Assembly: GCF_040372805.1 (NCBI RefSeq)
Contig: NZ_BAABWJ010000001.1
Span: 1,240,001 to 1,304,000 of the forward strand
DNA: 64,000 nucleotides
Source of the DNA: Pseudoteredinibacter isoporae_A
GTDB taxonomy: Bacteria; Pseudomonadota; Gammaproteobacteria; Pseudomonadales; Cellvibrionaceae
Reading direction: 5' to 3'
Numbering within the stretch: the stretch's first letter is position 1; every line of letters starts with the position of its first letter. The notes beneath the pieces were generated by a model. It had not been told where the DNA came from and made no database searches. It saw nothing but the letters and a program-made list of their open reading frames with translations. Shown here piece after piece: positions 9,228 through 17,219 of this stretch. Made by a program: the position numbers and the translations under genes.

Positions 9228-9965
9228 TCAGTGTTGATCGCTTGGCGACTGGGGTTTTGGCTCGCGTGGGCCAAATATATCACTGCCCACTCGGAGCATC
9301 GTACTGCCTGCGGCGACGGCGGCTTCCAGATCATTGGACATGCCCATCGAGAGCGTATCCAAATGCACACCAGCTGTTTGCAGTTCAGAGCGCAATTGCT
9401 GCAATCGTTGCAGGCTGGCCAGTTGGCCAGGGAAATCATCCCGAGGTTTGGGTATCGCCATCAAACCCCGAACAGCGAGATTTGGTAACGCACTGATCTG
9501 AGTAGCGTGTTCAGATAGTGCCTCAGGGCGGAAGCCGGATTTGCTTTCTTCACCATCCAAATTGAGTTGCAGGCAAATATTGAGCGGCGGCAGATCGTCG
9601 GGGCGCTGTTCGGACAAGCGCTGGGCGATTTTAACGCGGTCAACGCTGTGCACCCAGCTGAAATGTTGCGCAATGGCACGAGTCTTGTTGGATTGAATGG
9701 GTCCGATAAAGTGCCAACAGATCTCATTGTCGGGATAACGCTGCACCAGCTGCGCCTGTTTTTCCAGCGCTTCTTGAAGATAGTTTTCCCCAAAATCCCG
9801 CTGGCCTGCCTGGTACGCTTGCCAGATATCTTCAGCAGGTTTGGTCTTGCTGACCGCCAGCAATTGGACATCGTTTAGGGAGCGATCAGCGGTCTGTACC
9901 GCATCGCGTATGCGTGTTTGAACTTTTTTTAAACGTTCGCTGATCGTTTGAGCAATATCGGACAT
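9228..9965 (-). CDS. yggS: YggS/PLPBP family pyridoxal phosphate homeostasis protein
   Basis: 245 residues from the internal ATG at 9963-9965 (MSDIAQTISERL), which matches the family N-terminus; the longer frame to 10019 adds an untypical 18-residue leader. It is a single-domain alanine-racemase-like TIM barrel that binds PLP but has no known enzymatic activity and maintains vitamin B6 and amino-acid balance. The PLP lysine is in LAVSKTKP (Lys40), followed by FGENYLQEA, HFIGPIQSNK and the phosphate-binding LSMGMSNDLEAA. Divergently arranged with pilT and followed by proC. Confidence 0.92.
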   Translation of the reverse strand: MSDIAQTISERLKKVQTRIRDAVQTADRSLNDVQLLAVSKTKPAEDIWQAYQAGQRDFGENYLQEALEKQAQLVQRYPDNEICWHFIGPIQSNKTRAIAQHFSWVHSVDRVKIAQRLSEQRPDDLPPLNICLQLNLDGEESKSGFRPEALSEHATQISALPNLAVRGLMAIPKPRDDFPGQLASLQRLQQLRSELQTAGVHLDTLSMGMSNDLEAAVAAGSTMLRVGSDIFGPREPKPQSPSDQH

Positions 9966-10043
9966 CTTTTTGCAAAAATAGGCGGATGGGTATTTGCTTT
10001 TCTGGGGCTGCTGGGTCAAAGTTTACCGTATAGCAAAGGAAAA

Positions 10044-10065
10044 CACCTCAACTATAATTGAGGTG
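10044..10065. promoter_or_regulatory. Perfect inverted repeat in the yggS-pilT divergent spacer
   Basis: Arms CACCTCAA and TTGAGGTG (8 of 8 complementary) surround a 6-base centre CTATAA. The centre and right arm together contain TATAAT at 10053-10058. Neither strand has a T-run after it, so it is not a typical terminator, and it lies between two divergent start codons. A protein-binding operator overlapping a -10 element is the simplest reading; a 5' UTR hairpin is the alternative. Confidence 0.4.
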
Positions 10066-10125
10066 GCATGGCGCAGGGCTGATAAATATAGAACACGGGC
10101 CCGGACCCGCCATTAAATAGCCATC

Positions 10126-10141
10126 TGGCACGCTTTGGGCA
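10126..10141 (+). promoter_or_regulatory. Candidate sigma-54 promoter of pilT
   Basis: TGGCACGCTTTGGGCA has a perfect -24 element (TGGCACG) and the required GG-N10-GC spacing, but the -12 element is GGGC instead of TTGC. A start about 12 bases beyond would give a 5' leader of some 40 bases before the pilT ATG at 10191. No activator site was identified, so this is a candidate only. Confidence 0.4.
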
Positions 10142-10190
10142 ATGTCCGCGTGCGGATGTGCACACACGGTTTAGCTGTTTTGAGGCCATT

Positions 10191-11225
10191 ATGGATATTA
10201 CGGAGCTGTTAGCGTTTAGTTCTAAACAGGGGGCATCGGACCTCCACTTGTCGGCTGGTTTGCCACCCATGATTCGTGTGGATGGTGATGTACGTCGCAT
10301 TAACCTGCCGCCCATGGAACATAAACAGGTGCATGGCCTGATTTATGAAATCATGAACGATAAGCAGCGTAAGGATTTTGAAGAGCACCTTGAGACGGAT
10401 TTCTCATTCGAGGTGCCAGGTGTTGCCCGTTTCCGTGTAAACGCCTTTAACCAAAACCGAGGTGCCGGTGCGGTGTTCCGTACCATTCCTTCAAAAGTAT
10501 TGACCATGGAAGAGCTGGGCATGGGCCAGGTCTTTCGTGAGATCTCTGCAGTTCCCCGTGGCCTTTGTCTGGTAACCGGGCCTACTGGCTCGGGTAAGTC
10601 GACAACCCTGGCGGCGATGATCGATTACATCAATGACAACAAATACGAACACATTTTGACCATTGAGGATCCGATCGAATTCGTTCATGAATCCAAAAAG
10701 TGTCTGGTGAACCAACGTGAAGTGCACCGTGATACCCACAGCTTTAGTGACGCTTTACGATCTGCGCTTCGTGAAGACCCCGATATCATTCTGGTGGGTG
10801 AGATGCGTGACCTCGAAACCATCCGCCTGGCTCTGACCGCCGCAGAAACCGGTCACTTGGTATTCGGCACCCTGCACACCACCTCAGCGGCAAAAACCAT
10901 TGACCGTGTGGTCGATGTATTTCCGGCGGAAGAGAAAGCCATGGTGCGTTCCATGTTGTCGGAATCTCTGCAGGCGGTTATTTCCCAGACGCTGTTGAAG
11001 CGCCAGGAAGGTGGTCGTGTCGCCGCTCATGAAATCATGCGCGGTACGTCAGCAATTCGTAACCTCATTCGTGAGGACAAAGTGGCCCAGATGTATTCTG
11101 CGATTCAGACCGGTGGTTCGATTGGTATGCAGACTATGGATCAATGCCTGGCAGATCTGGTTGATAAACGCATTATTTCCCGTGAAACAGCGCGGGAGAA
11201 AGCCCGTATGCCTGAAAATTTCTAA
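10191..11225 (+). CDS. pilT: Type IV pilus retraction ATPase PilT
   Basis: 344 residues from the ATG at 10191, preceded by GAGG at 10182-10185; this length and start (MDITELLAFS) equal those of Pseudomonas PilT, so the longer frame from 10158 is rejected. The hexameric secretion ATPase has Walker A GPTGSGKST with Lys136, Asp box motifs EDPIEFVH and His box GTLHTTSAAKT. The C-terminal retraction motif SAIRNLIRED is intact. PilT depolymerises type IV pili at the inner membrane to drive twitching. pilU follows after 24 bases. Confidence 0.97.
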   Translation: MDITELLAFSSKQGASDLHLSAGLPPMIRVDGDVRRINLPPMEHKQVHGLIYEIMNDKQRKDFEEHLETDFSFEVPGVARFRVNAFNQNRGAGAVFRTIPSKVLTMEELGMGQVFREISAVPRGLCLVTGPTGSGKSTTLAAMIDYINDNKYEHILTIEDPIEFVHESKKCLVNQREVHRDTHSFSDALRSALREDPDIILVGEMRDLETIRLALTAAETGHLVFGTLHTTSAAKTIDRVVDVFPAEEKAMVRSMLSESLQAVISQTLLKRQEGGRVAAHEIMRGTSAIRNLIREDKVAQMYSAIQTGGSIGMQTMDQCLADLVDKRIISRETAREKARMPENF

Positions 11226-11249
11226 ACAGGTTTGGGCTAAGGAATCATT

Positions 11250-12395
11250 ATGGAATTTGAACGCTTACTGGCAATGATGGTGGAAAAAGGGGCGTCTGAC
11301 CTTTTTGTCACCGCGGGTGTCCCTCCTTCAATTAAATTGCACGGTAAAGTGGTGCCGGTGACTACGACGCCATTGTCCCCGGAAAAAACCCGCGAAGTTG
11401 TGCTCGGGGTAATGAATGAGCAGCAGCGCCAGGAATTTATTAAAACCCACGAGTTGAACTTTGCAATCAGTGCGCGAGGGATTGGTCGTTTCCGGGTCAG
11501 TGCTTTTTACCAGCGTAACCTGGCAGGTATGGTGCTGCGTCGAATTGAAACCATTATTCCCAAAATAGACGATCTCGGTTTGCCGGCGATTATTAAAGAC
11601 CTCGCGATGGTTAAGCGTGGTCTGATTATTTATGTTGGGGCAACAGGCACCGGTAAGTCCACATCTCTGGCGGCGATGATCGGTCATCGTAACAGCAATT
11701 CGAAGGGCCACATCATTTCCATTGAGGACCCGATTGAATTTATTCATCAGCATCAGGGCTGCATTGTTACCCAGCGCGAGGTGGGTATTGATACGGATTC
11801 CTTTGAGGTGGCTCTGAAAAATACTCTGCGTCAGGCGCCGGATGTGATCATGATTGGCGAGGTGCGAACTCGCGAAACCATGGAGCATGCCATTGCCTTT
11901 GCTGAAACCGGCCACCTCTGTCTTTGTACATTGCACGCGAACAACGCGAACCAGGCTTTGGATCGGATCATTCATTTCTTCCCAGCCGATCGCCACAATC
12001 AATTGTGGATGGATTTGTCATTGAACCTGCGTGCCATCGTAGCCCAGCAATTGATTCCAACCCCAGACGGCAATGGTCGTCGCGCGTGTCTGGAAGTGAT
12101 GCTGAATTCTCCGCTAGCCGCAGATATGATCCGAAAGGGAGATGTTCATGAGCTCAAGGAGCTGATGAAAAAATCCAATGAGTTGGGTATGCAGACATTT
12201 GACCAGGCATTGTACGAGTTGTACGACTCTGGGGAAATTACCTACGAAGATGCTTTGGCACACGCGGATTCACCAAACGATTTGCGTTTGATGATCAAGC
12301 TCGGCTCGGAAACCGATGCAGATTATCTGTCCAATGTGGCGAATGAGTTGTCGCTGCAGGCGGAAGAAGGTGATGATAAAGGGCGCTTGTTCTAA
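11250..12395 (+). CDS. pilU: PilT-dependent type IV pilus retraction ATPase PilU
   Basis: 381-residue PilT paralogue. Walker A GATGTGKST with Lys136, Walker B region DVIMIGEVRTRETM and His box CTLHANNANQ. The PilT-type AIRNLIRE motif is replaced by AADMIRKGDV, and there is a longer acidic C-terminus (LQAEEGDDKGRLF); both are typical of PilU. It works with PilT to increase retraction force. Only 17 bases separate its stop from the convergent ruvX. Confidence 0.95.
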   Translation: MEFERLLAMMVEKGASDLFVTAGVPPSIKLHGKVVPVTTTPLSPEKTREVVLGVMNEQQRQEFIKTHELNFAISARGIGRFRVSAFYQRNLAGMVLRRIETIIPKIDDLGLPAIIKDLAMVKRGLIIYVGATGTGKSTSLAAMIGHRNSNSKGHIISIEDPIEFIHQHQGCIVTQREVGIDTDSFEVALKNTLRQAPDVIMIGEVRTRETMEHAIAFAETGHLCLCTLHANNANQALDRIIHFFPADRHNQLWMDLSLNLRAIVAQQLIPTPDGNGRRACLEVMLNSPLAADMIRKGDVHELKELMKKSNELGMQTFDQALYELYDSGEITYEDALAHADSPNDLRLMIKLGSETDADYLSNVANELSLQAEEGDDKGRLF

Positions 12396-12412
12396 GCGCC
12401 TGTCGGGCATGT

Positions 12413-12838
12413 CTATTCTGGCTGGTTCGCCAGCCAACTCTCCAAAATTAAGCGCGCGGCAATGGAATCAATCGGCTGTTTGGAATAATTGCCAAATTGT
12501 CCGCGTTCGCTGGCTTCTTCTTTGGCTTCAAAAGACGATAAACGTTCGTCCATCATTTCGATGGCAACCCCGAATCGTCCGTGCAAGCGATTGGCAAATT
12601 TTCGAGCGCGCTTGCTAAGGTCGCTTTCACTGTCATCCATGTTCAGTGGTAAGCCTACCACCACCACGTCAGGCTGCCATTCATCCAGAAGGCGTTTGAT
12701 GTCGTCCCAGTTGGGGGTGCCGTCTTTGGCCTTAAGAGGTTTCAATTCCTGGGCTGTGCGGCTGAACTGATTGCCTTGGGCGAGACCGATATTGCGCAGG
12801 CCATAGTCAAAGGCCAGCACGGTTTTACTGTTACTCAT
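12413..12838 (-). CDS. ruvX: YqgF/RuvX Holliday junction resolvase-like nuclease
   Basis: 141-residue RNase H-fold protein. N-terminal FDYGLRNIGLAQGN carries the first catalytic Asp, VVVGLPLNMD the central strand, and DERLSSFEA the later acidic motif. The family is implicated in processing of pre-16S rRNA 5' ends and was named from similarity to RuvC resolvases. It follows yqgE by 30 bases in a gshB-tonB-yqgE-ruvX run. In Pseudomonas pyrimidine genes follow here; in this window pilU converges instead. Confidence 0.92.
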   Translation of the reverse strand: MSNSKTVLAFDYGLRNIGLAQGNQFSRTAQELKPLKAKDGTPNWDDIKRLLDEWQPDVVVVGLPLNMDDSESDLSKRARKFANRLHGRFGVAIEMMDERLSSFEAKEEASERGQFGNYSKQPIDSIAARLILESWLANQPE

Positions 12839-12868
12839 GGGCGTACTCGGAAAAGGTCATGACAAAGC

Positions 12869-13438
12869 TCAGGCGTGGCCAGCCGTGCTTTGAAGTGTGT
12901 TCGGATCAAAGCCCAATGAGGCGACGGCTTTTTTCCATTTCAGATGACTGGGGACCCCAAACAATATGTCTACATCAACGGGTGCGGTTAACCAGCTGTT
13001 GCTTTGAATTTCATCTTCCAGCTGATCGGGTGCCCAGCCGGCATAGCCAAGGCTGACCAGAAACTTTTTGGGACCGTCGCCGGTAGCAATATGTTCCAAC
13101 ACTTCCAGTGATCCTGACAGGGCAACCTCTTCGCAAATAATGTCGGACTTGGGGTAAGGGCCATTGTCGGTGCTGTGAAGAATAAATCCCTGTTCTTGTC
13201 TCACCGGACCACCGTGCAACACTTTCTGGGGTAAATCCTGTTCGCTACTGATCTCCAGTTGTTCCAGCAATTCATCGAGTTGAGCGTCGGTCTCCTGATT
13301 GATAATCAGGCCCATAGCGCCTTCATCATCGTGATGGCAAATATAGATCAGACTGCGTTCAAAGCTCGGGTCATTCAGGCCGGGCATGGCAATCAAAAAC
13401 TGATTGGCGAGGTTCATGGTTTGTTTCGGTGTTGGCAT
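12869..13438 (-). CDS. YqgE/AlgH family protein
   Basis: 189-residue protein of the YqgE (AlgH) family, with NLANQFLIAMPGLNDPSF at the N-terminus, MGLIINQ and the glycine-rich LHGGPV motif near residue 77. AlgH was first tied to alginate regulation, but the fold is an alpha/beta domain of unknown biochemical role. The conserved pairing with ruvX supports the call. Upstream, tonB ends 16 bases away. Confidence 0.92.
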   Translation of the reverse strand: MPTPKQTMNLANQFLIAMPGLNDPSFERSLIYICHHDDEGAMGLIINQETDAQLDELLEQLEISSEQDLPQKVLHGGPVRQEQGFILHSTDNGPYPKSDIICEEVALSGSLEVLEHIATGDGPKKFLVSLGYAGWAPDQLEDEIQSNSWLTAPVDVDILFGVPSHLKWKKAVASLGFDPNTLQSTAGHA

Positions 13439-13454
13439 GGTAGCCCCCCCGCGC

Positions 13455-14324
13455 TTAGCGACTGGTGCTCAAACCTGAAATTTCAAAATGCCAGGTGCGA
13501 ATGATCTCCAGTTTATCAGTTGTCTTGCGAATTTCACTAGGAAATGGGGCAAATGGCGAGGCCAGATAGACGATTTGCAACGCTGCCCGGTCCAGCAGTT
13601 TTTGTCCGGAGGAATGCAGAATTTCAACTTTATCAACGTTGCCATTCGGCAGCAGGGTTACGGCGGCGCGTAAGGTGCCTGTGATGCCACGACGCAGGGC
13701 TTCGTCAGGGTAATTTCGATTGCCCACAAATTCGATTTTGCTGGCCCATTTGCTCAAATACTCGGCATCAATGGACGCACGAGTCGCTACCGAGGTGATG
13801 CGACGTATGCGTGGGCGCTTAGCATAGGCTTGACGCTGTCGGGCCAGCTTGGCGTGCAGGCTGGCAATCTCAGCGCTGTGCTGCAGCGCCACATTGGATT
13901 TTCCATCGCTGGCCTGTTGGCGTTGTTGTTTATCCTGAGCAAGATTTACTTTTCGGCTTTCCCCAGTGCTCGCAATCAACTTCTGTTGCTGAGCTTCCTG
14001 TTCGCTGCGCAGACGTTCCGTCGGCGGCGTAATCTCGCGAATCTGTGTGTCTGCAATCGGTGCTTGTCTGTCGACGGTGAGTTCTCTCACCTCGTCAACG
14101 CTACCGCTTGCTTGCTGATTATTTTGGGCTAGAAAGTCGGCGTTTTCCGGCGCGTTTTGGTCTTTGTGAGTGGCCAGTGTAATGTTCAAGGAAGCCGCCG
14201 GTTTGGGCTTCATGTCAATGTCGAAGGTCATTCCCAGAATAATCAGCGCATGCACGGCCACCGCGACAAAGGCGGTAAAGTACAGGCGATCATTGCTGCT
14301 TGGAGTGGGGGCGGCTATAGACAT
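13455..14324 (-). CDS. tonB: Energy transducer TonB
   Basis: 289 residues from the ATG at 14322-14324 (MSIAAPTPSS); the longer frame to 14357 adds 11 unlikely residues. One N-terminal transmembrane helix (about residues 15-37) anchors it in the inner membrane. A long, Gln-rich and charged periplasmic spacer (about 45-190) replaces the Pro-rich linker of classical TonB. The C-terminal TonB domain contains YPDEALRRGITGTLRA and FAPFPSEIRK. It would energise outer-membrane receptors such as the two encoded downstream, or, like the tonB at this position in Pseudomonas, affect pilus function. No exbBD genes adjoin. Confidence 0.88.
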   Translation of the reverse strand: MSIAAPTPSSNDRLYFTAFVAVAVHALIILGMTFDIDMKPKPAASLNITLATHKDQNAPENADFLAQNNQQASGSVDEVRELTVDRQAPIADTQIREITPPTERLRSEQEAQQQKLIASTGESRKVNLAQDKQQRQQASDGKSNVALQHSAEIASLHAKLARQRQAYAKRPRIRRITSVATRASIDAEYLSKWASKIEFVGNRNYPDEALRRGITGTLRAAVTLLPNGNVDKVEILHSSGQKLLDRAALQIVYLASPFAPFPSEIRKTTDKLEIIRTWHFEISGLSTSR

Positions 14325-14381
14325 CGGGCGATTATAACAGCGCTGGCTCGCAAGCAAACGCTGCTGTTGGCTTATTGGAAA

Positions 14382-15329
14382 TTAATTCAGGCGTTTTTCA
14401 ATAGCGTCCATCAGTTGCTTGCCAATGTTGGTGCCGTAGGCTGCGTCGATTTCGCGAACACAGGTAGGACTGGTGACATTAATTTCGGTTAAGTAATCAC
14501 CAATGACATCCAGACCGACAAACAATAGACCTTTTTCTTTGAGGGTGGGGGCGATCTGAGCGGCAATCCAGCGATCACGTTCACTCAACTCCTGGGCTAC
14601 GCCTCGGCCGCCGGCGGCGAGGTTGCCTCGGGTTTCTCCTTCGGCAGGAATGCGGGCCAGGCAATAAGGTACGGCTTCACCATCCACGACCAGAATGCGC
14701 TTGTCGCCATTGCTGATGTCGGGGATAAATTTCTGGGCCATGATGGTTTCCTGACCGAAGCGGGTCAGGGTTTCCAAAATGACGCCCACATTGGGGTCGT
14801 CCTGCTTGCAGCGGAAGATGCCTGCACCGCCCATGCCGTCCAGAGGTTTGAAGATGACATCGCCATGTTGCTGGTGAAAGGCGCGCAGCTGTTCGTCACT
14901 GCGGCTTACCAGAACCGGAGGGCAGCAATCTGGAAATTGTGTGGCGAACACTTTTTCATTGCAGTCGCGCAGGCTCTGAGGCTTGTTGACGATCAGGCAG
15001 CCTTCGCGTTCGGCCGCTTCCAGAATGTAGCTCGAGTAGATGAACTCAGAGTCAAACGGCGGGTCTTTGCGCATTAAAACGGCATTTAACTCCGACACTG
15101 CCTGTGGTTGGGCGTCGCCCAGTTCGAACCATTTTTCCGGGTTGGCGAATACTTTCAGAGGCTTCATATTGGCCATGGCGCGACCCTGGTCCAGGTATAA
15201 ATCTGCCTGCTCCATGTAAAAAAGTTCCCATCCCCGATCAGCGGCAGCCAATAATAATGCTAAAGTGGTATCTTTTTTATATGTGATGGCGGATATTGGG
15301 TCCATTACGACGCCAAGTTTTACCTGCAT
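14382..15329 (-). CDS. gshB: Glutathione synthetase
   Basis: 315 residues from the ATG at 15327-15329 (MQVKLGVVMDPI), preceded on its strand by AGAGG; this is the usual length, so the 20-residue upstream extension is rejected. It is an ATP-grasp ligase joining gamma-glutamylcysteine and glycine. Visible motifs are VNKPQSLRDCNEK, FKPLDGMGGAGIFR (ATP-binding loop), the RILVVDGE strand and NVTSPTCVREID near the C-terminus. It is divergent from the pilG operon, the same arrangement as in Pseudomonas. Confidence 0.95.
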   Translation of the reverse strand: MQVKLGVVMDPISAITYKKDTTLALLLAAADRGWELFYMEQADLYLDQGRAMANMKPLKVFANPEKWFELGDAQPQAVSELNAVLMRKDPPFDSEFIYSSYILEAAEREGCLIVNKPQSLRDCNEKVFATQFPDCCPPVLVSRSDEQLRAFHQQHGDVIFKPLDGMGGAGIFRCKQDDPNVGVILETLTRFGQETIMAQKFIPDISNGDKRILVVDGEAVPYCLARIPAEGETRGNLAAGGRGVAQELSERDRWIAAQIAPTLKEKGLLFVGLDVIGDYLTEINVTSPTCVREIDAAYGTNIGKQLMDAIEKRLN

Positions 15330-15778
15330 GATCAAGCCTCTTCGAGATATGTGGAGGGCAAGCATAAGAACTTGTGTGGCATTAGGCAAATGCTGTTTTG
15401 TGTCAAAGTACTGTCAAAGGAATGATGTACAGTGGCGGGCAAATCTACGCCTGCTGGCGCTGTGTATTCTTTGTTCAAACGCCGCCTGGTGTAGAAATGG
15501 CTGTACTTTTATGTCTTCCTGGCACGACATATCCCTTAACTCTGTGAGCCTTTGCTTATCTATTTCAACAGGTTATGGATAAAAGCTAGGAACTGTGTTA
15601 AAAACTGGCTGCTTGGCTGTGGCAATTGTTGCGCTGGAGAACCGCCAGCCAGCCAATTGGCCGGACGAATATTGCTGGAAGTCAGGGGGCATCCCGGCTT
15701 TACGACACTAATTCAGCCAATAAACAGCCCCGCGCGAGCGGATAATTATTATAGCTACTACTCAAAGGTTACGATCCG
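15330..15778. other. Intergenic region between gshB and the pilG operon
   Basis: 449 bases with no supportable gene. It must hold promoters for gshB (minus) and pilG-chpC (plus). Near 15560-15595 there is one DnaA-box-like word (GGTTATGGATAA) in isolation. Around 15623-15660 the words TTGGCTG and CAGCCAA form an inverted repeat about 30 bases apart. A perfect -24-like word TGGCACG occurs at about 15520 but no GC follows at -12 spacing. An AT-rich stretch (TAATTATTATA) lies about 40 bases before pilG and may be a -10 region, without a clear -35. Confidence 0.5.
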
Positions 15779-16171
15779 ATGGATGTAGATTTCGAAAGCC
15801 TTACGGTGATGGTCATCGACGACAGTAAGACAATTCGTCGTACGGCTGAAACCCTGCTCAAGAAAGTAGGTTGCGCCGTAGTCACGGCGACAGATGGATT
15901 TGATGCACTGGCGAAGATTGCCGACAACAGACCAGACATTATCTTCGTTGACATTATGATGCCGCGTTTGGATGGCTATCAGACCTGCGCATTAATCAAA
16001 AATAACAGTCAATTTAAATCTACCCCAGTGATCATGTTGTCCAGTAAAGACGGCTTGTTCGATAAGGCCAAGGGGCGGATTGTTGGTTCGGATGAATACC
16101 TGACCAAACCTTTCAGCAAGAGTGAACTGATCGGCGCAATCGAATCCCAAGTGCGTCTGACCAGTGCCTAA
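15779..16171 (+). CDS. pilG: Twitching motility response regulator PilG
   Basis: 130-residue stand-alone CheY-like receiver and first gene of the Chp chemosensory operon. The acidic pocket VIDDSKT (Asp14, Asp15), phosphoacceptor Asp58 in FVDIMMPRLDG, and Lys in LTKPFSKSE are all present; Asp58 is also the Pseudomonas PilG position. PilG is phosphorylated by ChpA and promotes pilus extension and cAMP signalling. pilH follows 38 bases downstream. Confidence 0.95.
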   Translation: MDVDFESLTVMVIDDSKTIRRTAETLLKKVGCAVVTATDGFDALAKIADNRPDIIFVDIMMPRLDGYQTCALIKNNSQFKSTPVIMLSSKDGLFDKAKGRIVGSDEYLTKPFSKSELIGAIESQVRLTSA

Positions 16172-16209
16172 TCTCTAAACAACAACTATAAGCCAGCATT
16201 GGGGGGAAT

Positions 16210-16572
16210 ATGGCAACCGTACTTATTATCGATGATTCACCGACAGAGACCCACAAACTCTCGGGTATGTTAAGTAAGAACGGACACGCAGTGATCACAG
16301 CTGACACTGGCGAATCGGGCATGGATAAAGCCAAAGCGGAACGTCCGGATGTGGTATTGATGGATATCGTCATGCCAGGTCTGAATGGTTTCCAGGCAAC
16401 TCGACAATTAACCAAGTCACCTGAAACGGCAAACATTCCCGTGATTATCGTGACCACTAAAGACCAGCAAACCGATAAGGTCTGGGGTATGCGTCAGGGT
16501 GCCAAAGCCTATTTAACAAAGCCGATTGAAGAAAAAACGCTGCTGCAAACGATCAGCGATGTAATGTCTTGA
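16210..16572 (+). CDS. pilH: Twitching motility response regulator PilH
   Basis: 120-residue single-domain receiver. LIIDDSPTE supplies the acidic pocket, Asp52 in LMDIVMPGLNG is the phosphoacceptor, TTKDQ the Thr and LTKPIEE the Lys. PilH is the second ChpA output, associated with pilus retraction or acting as a phosphate sink that opposes PilG. It is preceded by a G-rich Shine-Dalgarno (GGGGGA) and followed by pilI after 31 bases. Confidence 0.95.
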   Translation: MATVLIIDDSPTETHKLSGMLSKNGHAVITADTGESGMDKAKAERPDVVLMDIVMPGLNGFQATRQLTKSPETANIPVIIVTTKDQQTDKVWGMRQGAKAYLTKPIEEKTLLQTISDVMS

Positions 16573-16603
16573 TGGCGCAGGAGCTGAAACAGCAGGTAAC
16601 ACT

Positions 16604-17146
16604 ATGAGCGCAACAGCTACCGCTTTCGACGTACTGGCTGAGTTGTCCCTGACAGCGAAGCCCGGCGGCGCCGGCACAGACCTCGACGCTGAAGCTCAAT
16701 TGCAGTGGAGCGGCATCGGCTTCTCCCTCTTTGGCGAACACTTTATTGCCCCGGTTGGTGAGGTTTCCGAAATGTTGGAAATCCCGGCATCAACTCGCTT
16801 ACCCGGCGTTCAACCCTGGGTGACGGGTGTGGCTAATGTGCGTGGCCGATTGTTGCCCTTGTTTGATATGGCTGCCTTTTTTGGCGGCAAGCTCAGCGCC
16901 GCCAAAAGACAGCACCGTGTGCTGATCTTGGAGCGGGAAAATATTTACGCTGGCCTGATTGTGGATCACGTATTCGGAATGCAGCATTTCCCTCAGGAAA
17001 CGTTTCAGGAACAGGCCAATAGCGAATTGGAGGCGGTACAGGATTGCCTCGCCGGTTGTTATCAGTTACCCGAAAACAATTGGCAGGTGTTCAGTACTGC
17101 AAAATTAATCGAAGACCCAAGATTTTCCAACGCAGCGTTGAGTTAA
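16604..17146 (+). CDS. pilI: Chemotaxis adaptor PilI (CheW-like)
   Basis: 180-residue CheW-domain protein coupling the receptor PilJ to the kinase ChpA. The CheW fold spans about residues 30-170: FSLFGEHFIAPVGEVSEML, then the characteristic GVANVRGRLLPLFDM and LIVDHVFGM. The N-terminal 25 residues are a low-complexity extension. Operon position between pilH and pilJ confirms the assignment. Confidence 0.93.
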   Translation: MSATATAFDVLAELSLTAKPGGAGTDLDAEAQLQWSGIGFSLFGEHFIAPVGEVSEMLEIPASTRLPGVQPWVTGVANVRGRLLPLFDMAAFFGGKLSAAKRQHRVLILERENIYAGLIVDHVFGMQHFPQETFQEQANSELEAVQDCLAGCYQLPENNWQVFSTAKLIEDPRFSNAALS

Positions 17147-17219
17147 TGACAGTGCCGTATTTTGCGGCGAGTCTTTGGGAAATTTAAACACTAATGCTCG
17201 TAGGTCAGGAGCGCCTAGC

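Noticed and set aside
15505..15540. TGGCACG upstream of pilG as a sigma-54 promoter
   Set aside because: The -12 GC is missing at the required spacing (the sequence there is CC).
15560..15600. DnaA-box-like word near the pilG promoter region
   Set aside because: A single box with no AT-rich unwinding element, cluster of boxes or dnaA/gidA neighbours; not an origin.
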